Source of the DNA: Welwitschia mirabilis
Lineage: Eukaryota > Gnetophyta > Gnetopsida > Welwitschiales
DNA length: 64,000 nucleotides
Reading direction: 5' to 3'
NCBI GenBank assembly: GCA_051453625.1
Contig: JBOZIK010000001.1
Span: forward strand, 148,027,993 to 148,091,992
Shown piece after piece: positions 57,700-64,000 of the stretch (positions are counted from its first letter, which is position 1; each line of letters starts with the position of its first letter). A program made the position numbers and the translations under genes. The notes under the pieces were generated by a model, which ran no database searches, was not told where the DNA came from, and saw only the letters and a list, made by a program, of their open reading frames with translations.

Positions 57700-58075
57700 T
57701 TTGTTTTATAAATCTAAGCATTAGAGAGTTGTAGCGTGATCTTCTATAAATGTAAAGTATACAACTATATTCAAAGCATGTAGAGAAATTAAGTAGTTAA
57801 TTCTAGAAGTAGTAAACTTGAATAAATCAAAGGTAACTAAGTTCTTCATTGACATTCAACCTACTACCTACATCAAAAAGAATCTAACTCACCATGATAG
57901 AAATACTTTCATGTAAGAGTCTATAAAATTAGGAAACTCATATAGGATGAAGTGATTGTATAATATCTAATCATAGAACAAATAGCTAATATTTTGATAA
58001 GACCACTAGGTTAAGAAAAGTTCCAATAGTTTCAATTTTAGATTGGACTAATAATGAGTTGATGAAACTTATAGT
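57700..58075 (+). pseudogene. Ty1/copia RNase H end, decayed
   Basis: Plus-strand reading: SSINVKYTTIFKACREIK (usual SSTEAEYMAATEACKEAIWL). Then KVTKFFIDIQPTTYIKKNLT (usual PTKIFVDNQPAI.I..NP), and after a frame shift QIANILIRPLG followed by EKFQ and IGL (usual DQVADILTKPL...KF...R..LGL). This is the C-terminal end of a copia polyprotein in plus orientation, followed by a polypurine tract. Upstream RT is not recognisable, so this is a fragment. It is inactive. Confidence 0.7.
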
Positions 58076-58392
58076 GTTATTCATAATAAAATTTACTTAA
58101 ATTTTATAGTCACTAAGAAAAAAAAATTACTGAGCTTAGTACTATGAGATGTTTATGCAACTGTGCTTAGTACTATAAAATGTGTAGTACATTTTATCTT
58201 AGCATTACAAACTGCATAATCCAACTAATAAATCCCATTACTATAGGATATCTAGTAAAGGAATAATTACTTCTTTGTGAATTAGTTTCTTACATGGTGA
58301 CTTCATTTTAGATAGGTTCTTATTATAGGTTAAATTCCTAATGTTTTTTATCTGGGCACTTTGATTTCCTTAGGAAATAACATATTTCCACA

Positions 58393-58403
58393 TTGAGGGG
58401 GAA
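58393..58403 (+). promoter_or_regulatory. Polypurine tract of the plus-strand copia fragment
   Basis: TGAGGGGGAAT lies 320 bases after the RNase H end. A 3' LTR would start right after it. No second LTR was found to define its end. Confidence 0.55.
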
Positions 58404-59084
58404 TTTCCAAGGAATAATAAGTTATGCATCATGATCTTAAACTTTAAATTAGATTATTTAAGCTTGAGGAATTTCATTTATGAATGAACTTACCTATAAA
58501 TTAAAGCAAGCTCTATTATTTAAAGTGTTAAAGAAAAAGGTGAACAAGTTGTTTTTAAATCTAGTCATCTTTTTCTATTTAATGTTGTATATTTTTTAAT
58601 GTTAAAGAATCCTTTTTCTTTATTACATTTAATAATGTTCTTTAAATTTTGAGGTTAGCAATTCAAATGTAAACATAAAAAGATCTATGTGAATTAATAA
58701 AATAAAAAGAAAAATTATAAATAAACTTAATACTAATGAAAATTAAAGTAACTCCCAATATATAATTACTAATTAAATTTTACTTTATTTTTTGTTTTTT
58801 GAATAATCGGTTTTTCTTTAATTAGTAATATGACATAGGATTTGAGGATGATTCAAAATGAAAGGTAAAGATTTCAACCCCTTCTAAATAATGTTAATTC
58901 TTATGTGAAATATTTAGTTCCCTAAAGATATGCTTCAATCTAAACTTGTCGTGGATTTTTTTAATACTGGTAATTAGTTTTGATTCTCATTATAAGAAAT
59001 TAGAATTTTAGCTTATATTTTAAGGTAAAATAATTCTTAAGGATTAATGATTCTTGCAACTACTCATAAGATTGATAAAGAAGC
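58404..59084. other. Probable copia 3' LTR and flanking AT-rich DNA; no gene
   Basis: Sequence after the polypurine tract. AT-rich and without open frames of note. The LTR end is not determined. Confidence 0.35.
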
Positions 59085-59935
59085 AGTGATTTTAATAAAT
59101 AAAAAATGAATTGGCAATACTTTGAACTCCAGATTTAATCATTACAACAAAGGCATTTGGGAAACATTTTAGATTTATTATGAATGTCTATAATCTTAAA
59201 TGTATCTACTCGTAATAGTTCTAAAGAAGGATCAAAGGTTTGGAAAAATCTTCTCCATTTGCTAATGTCTGTGGGATTTTTAGTGATTTTAATAAATAAA
59301 AAATGAATTGGCAATACTTTGAACTCCAGATTTAATCATTACAACAAAGGCATTTGGGNNNNNNNNNNNNNNNNNNNNNNNNNNNNNNNNNNNNNNNNNN
59401 NNNNNNNNNNNNNNNNNNNNNNNNNNNNNNNNNNNNNNNNNNNNNNNNNNNNNNNNNNNNNNNNNNNNNNNNNNNNNNNNNNNNNNNNNNNNNNNNNNNN
59501 NNNNNNNNNNNNNNNNNNNNNNNNNNNNNNNNNNNNNNNNNNNNNNNNNNNNNNNNNNNNNNNNNNNNNNNNNNNNNNNNNNNNNNNNNNNNNNNNNNNN
59601 NNNNNNNNNNNNNNNNNNNNNNNNNNNNNNNNNNNNNNNNNNNNNNNNNNNNNNNNNNNNNNNNNNNNNNNNNNNNNNNNNNNNNNNNNNNNNNNNNNNN
59701 NNNNNNNNNNNNNNNNNNNNNNNNNNNNNNNNNNNNNNNNNNNNNNNNNNNNNNNNNNNNNNNNNNNNNNNACTCCAGATTTAATCATTACAACAAAGGC
59801 ATTTGGGAAACATTTTAGATTTATTCAGAATGTCTATAATCTTAAATGTATCTACTCGTAATAGTTCTAAAGAAGGATCAAAGGTTTAGAAAAATCTTCT
59901 CCATTTGCTAATGTCTATGGGATTATTATGGAAAA
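59085..59935 (+). repeat. Tandem repeat, ~197-bp period, interrupted by a gap
   Basis: AGTGATTTTAATAAATAAAA at 59085 recurs at 59282, with near identity until the gap (59359-59771). After the gap, ACTCCAGATTTAATCATTAC and the following ~160 bases match the first unit again with a few changes. At least two full units and parts of a third are visible. The gap sits inside the array. Frames crossing it are artefacts. Confidence 0.85.
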
Positions 59936-60650
59936 ATTAATATTTTAGAAAATTATTTTAAGAGAATGGCTAGTCAAGGTTTTCAAATCTTTTATTAAAA
60001 AGAAAAAAAAAGTTCATTTATATAACTTAAAGGAAAATCTTTTCCTCTCATACTAATTTAATTTTTGTAGACAAATAAATTAGGGTTAGTTTGCTCTATG
60101 GCATGATCATAGAGGATTAAGTAATATTTTTATGATCTTGATAGGTTTCACTTTTCTAGTTTATCCTCTTAGAATCTCAAGAGAAATTTAAAGTCTATTC
60201 AAATGCTATTGTTTTTAACCATTTTCCCATTAGGTTTCATCTCTCTTTTGTTGATGAAGTTTCTAGAGGATTTTTAATGGAACTTGAAATGCACAATTGA
60301 ACCCAAGAACTCAAAAGAAAATAGTAATTTTAATACTATGCAATCAATTCATTCTAAATATTTAAGAATAAATTATGACTTTACTAAAATCAAAAACTAA
60401 ATTTAGTACCACAAATTTAAAAGAAAAGTATTTTTAAAAGGAAATAAGTATTCAACCCATCAGAATAGCATCCCTTTCATGAAATTTCAGTTTTTCAACA
60501 ATGACAATAAACTTGTCATGAGTAATGCTAGCTTTGTTTAACAAGGGGTTTTTGAAAGAAATCTTACAAATTATTAAAAAAATATTTCTTAACTATAAAA
60601 AATATTTTCAAATGCTCTCAAGTACATCTAATCAAACTTTAATGAGCATT
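59936..60650. other. AT-rich DNA without gene
   Basis: Stops in all frames, homopolymer A runs near 60000. No known repeat recognised. Confidence 0.5.
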
Positions 60651-60729
60651 ATTCATACAGGAAAGAACGTGGACTTTTGATGGCATTAACATAGAATCTC
60701 TTTCTTTATAGAGATTCGAATGAGTCTAA

Positions 60730-61062
60730 GTGCCTCCCGCATTTCTCCTGTTGGACTGTTATAGCATCAAAATAGAATCTATTAATTTTTCTCTTTCCAT
60801 TATGACTCTTAAACTCAAACCAGAGCCCTCTGGAAATAATGTAGTTCAGAGAGTACTCCATTCAAACAGAATTTTGCTGCGAGTCGTTGACGCTATAACG
60901 CTTGAGGTAATAACAGAACAGATGCATGAATATCTTAAAGGAATTTTTGGAGATCGTCAGAACAGAGTCTTAACGATCCTTATAAGCACTAAACGTATAC
61001 AACACAAGGAGGATTTTTTTTTTTTTGCTTCGAAAAATTGTTTTCTGAAGCACAAATCATAA
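60730..61062 (+). CDS. 110-codon open frame in the higher-GC island, unknown
   Basis: The frame runs from ATG at 60730 to TAA at 61060-61062. It includes MTLKLKPEPSGNNVVQRVLH and LLRVVDAITLEVITEQMHEY, then LKGIFGDRQNRVLTILISTK. It lies in a ~2.1-kb stretch with more G and C, and less C-to-T decay, than the rest of the window. The C-terminus reads through poly-T (FFFFAS), which is unlike a real protein end, so this may be an exon or pseudogene part rather than a whole gene. No family was recognised. It could also be chance. Confidence 0.25.
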   Translation: MPPAFLLLDCYSIKIESINFSLSIMTLKLKPEPSGNNVVQRVLHSNRILLRVVDAITLEVITEQMHEYLKGIFGDRQNRVLTILISTKRIQHKEDFFFFASKNCFLKHKS

Positions 61063-61149
61063 TACTGAACACTTCTTTAGAAGCTACGATGGAGTAGAGT
61101 GAGACGAAGCCAAATAAAAAAAATGCAAGGAACCCATATGAGAATAGAA

Positions 61150-62083
61150 NNNNNNNNNNNNNNNNNNNNNNNNNNNNNNNNNNNNNNNNNNNNNNNNNNN
61201 NNNNNNNNNNNNNNNNNNNNNNNNNNNNNNNNNNNNNNNNNNNNNNNNNNNNNNNNNNNNNNNNNNNNNNNNNNNNNNNNNNNNNNNNNNNNNNNNNNNN
61301 NNNNNNNNNNNNNNNNNNNNNNNNNNNNNNNNNNNNNNNNNNNNNNNNNNNNNNNNNNNNNNNNNNNNNNNNNNNNNNNNNNNNNNNNNNNNNNNNNNNN
61401 NNNNNNNNNNNNNNNNNNNNNNNNNNNNNNNNNNNNNNNNNNNNNNNNNNNNNNNNNNNNNNNNNNNNNNNNNNNNNNNNNNNNNNNNNNNNNNNNNNNN
61501 NNNNNNNNNNNNNNNNNNNNNNNNNNNNNNNNNNNNNNNNNNNNNNNNNNNNNNNNNNNNNNNNNNNNNNNNNNNNNNNNNNNNNNNNNNNNNNNNNNNN
61601 NNNNNNNNNNNNNNNNNNNNNNNNNNNNNNNNNNNNNNNNNNNNNNNNNNNNNNNNNNNNNNNNNNNNNNNNNNNNNNNNNNNNNNNNNNNNNNNNNNNN
61701 NNNNNNNNNNNNNNNNNNNNNNNNNNNNNNNNNNNNNNNNNNNNNNNNNNNNNNNNNNNNNNNNNNNNNNNNNNNNNNNNNNNNNNNNNNNNNNNNNNNN
61801 NNNNNNNNNNNNNNNNNNNNNNNNNNNNNNNNNNNNNNNNNNNNNNNNNNNNNNNNNNNNNNNNNNNNNNNNNNNNNNNNNNNNNNNNNNNNNNNNNNNN
61901 NNNNNNNNNNNNNNNNNNNNNNNNNNNNNNNNNNNNNNNNNNNNNNNNNNNNNNNNNNNNNNNNNNNNNNNNNNNNNNNNNNNNNNNNNNNNNNNNNNNN
62001 NNNNNNNNNNNNNNNNNNNNNNNNNNNNNNNNNNNNNNNNNNNNNNNNNNNNNNNNNNNNNNNNNNNNNNNNNNNNNNNNNNN
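61150..62083. other. Assembly gap (934 N) in the higher-GC island
   Basis: Unknown bases. All long frames crossing it are artefacts. If the island is a gene, its body may lie here. Confidence 0.99.
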
Positions 62084-62250
62084 TGAGAAAAGAAGAGGAG
62101 ATAGGTGTTGGAGAAAGACCCCAAAAAGGGGTATTTCTCACATTCAATTGAGGAAACAACTGAAGGAGCGTTTAACCAGGAAAATTGTTATGAGTTAGCG
62201 AAGAAGTAGAAGAGGAAGAGAGCTTTGGCACGGGGTGTACCTTCTATCAT

Positions 62251-62553
62251 TCACTCTGTGATGGTGTAATATCCGTGTAATTTAGTACTGTTGTCGGAAT
62301 TATCGATGAGAACTAAGAATTTGATCTTTAATAAAGAAAATAGAACATAGTGACAGTAAGGTGCAGAAACATGGAATTCAACTAGACTTAAGAAGCATCC
62401 GATAGTAAGCATCGGCATCTGTTTGAGGTTTGCAAGCAGATTCAGAACTTTCTTTCTTCCTCCTTTCTTATGGCCTCCATCACCAACCGCTCTGCCACTA
62501 TTACAAGTTTCTGTGAATGGAATCCCAAACCTCTTAAACCTTGGAAATCTCAT
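62251..62553 (-). CDS. 100-codon open frame in the higher-GC island, unknown
   Basis: The minus-strand frame starts MRFPRFKRFGIPFTETCNSG and has a basic Gly/Lys segment (RAVGDGGHKKGGRKKVLNLL) and hydrophobic stretches further on. No family recognised. It overlaps the plus-strand candidate exon 62470-62616, so at most one of the two is likely to be real. Confidence 0.25.
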   Translation of the reverse strand: MRFPRFKRFGIPFTETCNSGRAVGDGGHKKGGRKKVLNLLANLKQMPMLTIGCFLSLVEFHVSAPYCHYVLFSLLKIKFLVLIDNSDNSTKLHGYYTITE

Positions 62554-62616
62554 TTAGGCTTGCTAGGAGAAATTCTTGACTTAATGAAAGACTCACATAC
62601 ATCCTGCAGCTTATGA
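62470..62616 (+). CDS. Candidate first exon (48 codons) with transit-peptide-like start
   Basis: ATGGCC (a good plant start context) opens MASITNRSATITSFCEWNPK followed by PLKPWKSHLGLLGEIL. The Ala/Ser/Thr/Arg-rich, acid-free first 15 residues resemble a plastid transit peptide. The frame closes at TGA 62614-62616, so a real gene would need a splice site before that. I cannot place one with confidence. The leader upstream is pyrimidine-rich (TTCTTTCTTCCTCCTTTCTT). It may equally be chance. Confidence 0.25.
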   Translation: MASITNRSATITSFCEWNPKPLKPWKSHLGLLGEILDLMKDSHTSCSL

Positions 62617-62929
62617 AATGGTGGCAGCGCATTGTGAAGTAAGAAAGACAATGCGTGGGTGAACGGAAAGGAACTTGAACAGGTCTGCATTTTCTGGTCT
62701 TAGAATTTGAAAGAAGGCCAATATCCTTTCAAGTCACCAACAGCCCTAAAATATGCCCTCCAGTTGGAATAACATATGAATTTATTATTGTGGCCTTAAT
62801 GTCACATACTATTTAGTTGATTCATTTAATGTCTAAAAATAAGAGCCTTTCTCTATAACTAGAAAAAGTGTCTAATAGTTTGACATATGGTAGGATTCCT
62901 AAATCATTTGAAATGGAAAGCCAAATCCA

Positions 62930-64000
62930 CTAAAGATATAGATTGTATTAAATGGTGGAATTGAAGTACTTAGAGGGTTAGAAATTCTACTTAATTATTT
63001 GATAAATAATTTGAAAAATATAAATGTGAAATTAAAGCTAAAATAGCAAAAACTATTAAGGAAAAGTAATAAATTTTGGATTATAATCCTCTTAATATTT
63101 CAACACATGAACACTTAACTAGAGTATGTGTTGCAAAGTAATCTAATATATTTTTAATCTTAAAAGTCCTCTCACCAAAAGTTGCATCTTTTAGCTTAAG
63201 ATAGAATATGAATCATGTAAGAATTTTTTAAATTTCTCAAAGGTAGTAATCATTTTTGTAAATTATAGAATTTGAAAATTGATGATTTTATTATTGAATA
63301 ACCTATATCTATTAATATTTTTTAGCTAATCACTTCTCCTTTACTTTTGTTCTTTGGTATGTTTTTATAAGAAACAAACTGAAGCTATTAGTTGACATCT
63401 TTCCTATCTCATAGTTGAGAAGAATCTACTATTCTTAAAGAAAAACATTACTCTTGAGGACAAAGGAGGAAAAACTTTCAGTTTAAAAGATGAAAAATAC
63501 CCTAGTTTTGATGGTTTTCTTATGGAATCATATGAAAATTACTATGATATTATGAGAAAAGATAAATTTTTATGTGTTTAAGAAATCTATTCATAAATAC
63601 TCTTTAGGTGATAGAAAGATACTATTTAATGAAGGTGATATTTATCTTAGTGGAAATTGGAGGTGCATCATGCTCTTAAATGATGGCTATAAAATTCTGA
63701 TGTTTGAGAAATCTATTAATCAATACTCTCTATGTGATAGAATTCATAAAGATACCATTTGGCTTATTCCTAATGAAAGTGATCTTTAGCTTAGTGAAAA
63801 TTGAAGGTGCATTATGATTTTAAATAATGTTTCTAAAATTCTACTTAAATGTCTTATGAAAAAAAATGAAAAAAAAATTAATTAGATTATTAGACCTAAA
63901 TAGAATTACTTTGTTAAAAGGAGGTGTAATCTTTATAATCTAATTATAAGTTGGGAAGGTCCTTAATGATCTAATGACAATAATTAAAAGGTCACTTTTA
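62930..64000 (+). pseudogene. LINE (non-LTR) retrotransposon, RT region, decayed, runs off the window
   Basis: Plus-strand reading has YPSFDGFLMESYENYYDIM at about 63498-63555 (usual KSPGPDGF..EFY...WDII of plant L1-type RT). It is followed by two versions of the next block: NEGDIYLSGNWRCIMLLNDG and IWLIPNESDL..SEN..CIM (usual I.LIPKK.......FRPISL.N..YKI). After these comes a decayed ...IIRP..N.FVKRR block (usual I...Q.AFV.GR). This covers the RT N-terminal domains. Palm and downstream parts lie beyond 64000. Upstream to about 62930 matches the endonuclease-RT linker only in general character. Confidence 0.7.
63574..63842 (+). repeat. Tandem duplication inside the LINE RT
   Basis: Unit 1 (63574-63699) and unit 2 (63700-63842) both run GTTTRAGAAATCTATT...GTGATAGAA...AATGAARGTGAT...GAAATTGGAGGTGCATCATG-like...AAAATTCT. 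Unit 1 lacks about 18 bases present in unit 2. The duplicated piece covers the LIP...WRPI...YK block of RT. Confidence 0.8.

Noticed and set aside
61077-62159. Several 340-360-codon frames
   Set aside because: More than 85 percent of each is N from the gap 61150-62083.

Overview
The window is 64 kb of AT-rich plant nuclear DNA, almost certainly from a flowering plant. Nearly all of it is old retrotransposon sequence. The evidence is decayed Ty3/gypsy (Athila-like and Tekay-like) and Ty1/copia (Sirevirus-like) polyproteins, primer-binding sites (PBS) of the two usual plant types (iMet-type TGGTATCAGAGC and TGGCGCCGTTGC-type), a LINE reverse transcriptase, and scaffold gaps (runs of N). I cannot name the species. 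No intact gene is visible. The only part that does not look like transposon is a higher-GC island at about 60.65-62.76 kb, which is broken by a 934-base gap.

Layout, left to right. (1) 1-476 is the 3' end of a plus-strand LTR. (2) About 487-21280 is a minus-strand Athila-like element (Athila-1): a downstream ORF in the env position, integrase, RT, protease and gag, then PBS and 5' LTR. Its gag is split by a 9.3-kb Sirevirus-like copia (Sire-1, 9824-19100, minus), which carries an extra env-like ORF. (3) 21281-23459 is the 3' end of a plus-strand Athila relative (Athila-3). It contains the end of the same downstream ORF plus a 3' LTR, and it abuts RT sequence of a second minus-strand Athila (Athila-2, from 23460). 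(4) The gag of Athila-2 is split by a plus-strand LTR element without recognisable pol (Element-4, 26614-41751, target duplication CATAT). (5) Element-4 is itself split by a second Sirevirus-like copia (Sire-2, 29611-38666, minus, target duplication TAAAC). (6) 44.5-47.3 kb holds a 2.6-kb LTR plus PBS of a Tekay-type chromovirus. 48.2-56.7 kb holds a more complete copy: partial LTR, chromodomain, integrase, RT, protease, gag, PBS, LTR. (7) 57.7-58.4 kb is the RNase H end and polypurine tract of a plus-strand copia. (8) 59.1-59.9 kb is a tandem array with a ~197-bp period. (9) 60.65-62.76 kb is the GC-richer island. (10) 62.9-64 kb is a plus-strand LINE RT with an internal duplication.

The elements do not act together as a pathway. 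They record successive insertions, and the order can be read from which element interrupts which. In most coding relics, C has become T on either strand (CAA, CAG and CGA turned into stops; TGG into TAG or TGA), as expected from long-term cytosine methylation. Stretches that escaped this decay stand out: 60.65-62.76 kb, 37456-37730 and 50513-50586. They are probably younger or of different origin. All internal edges given with 'about' were placed by eye from similarity.
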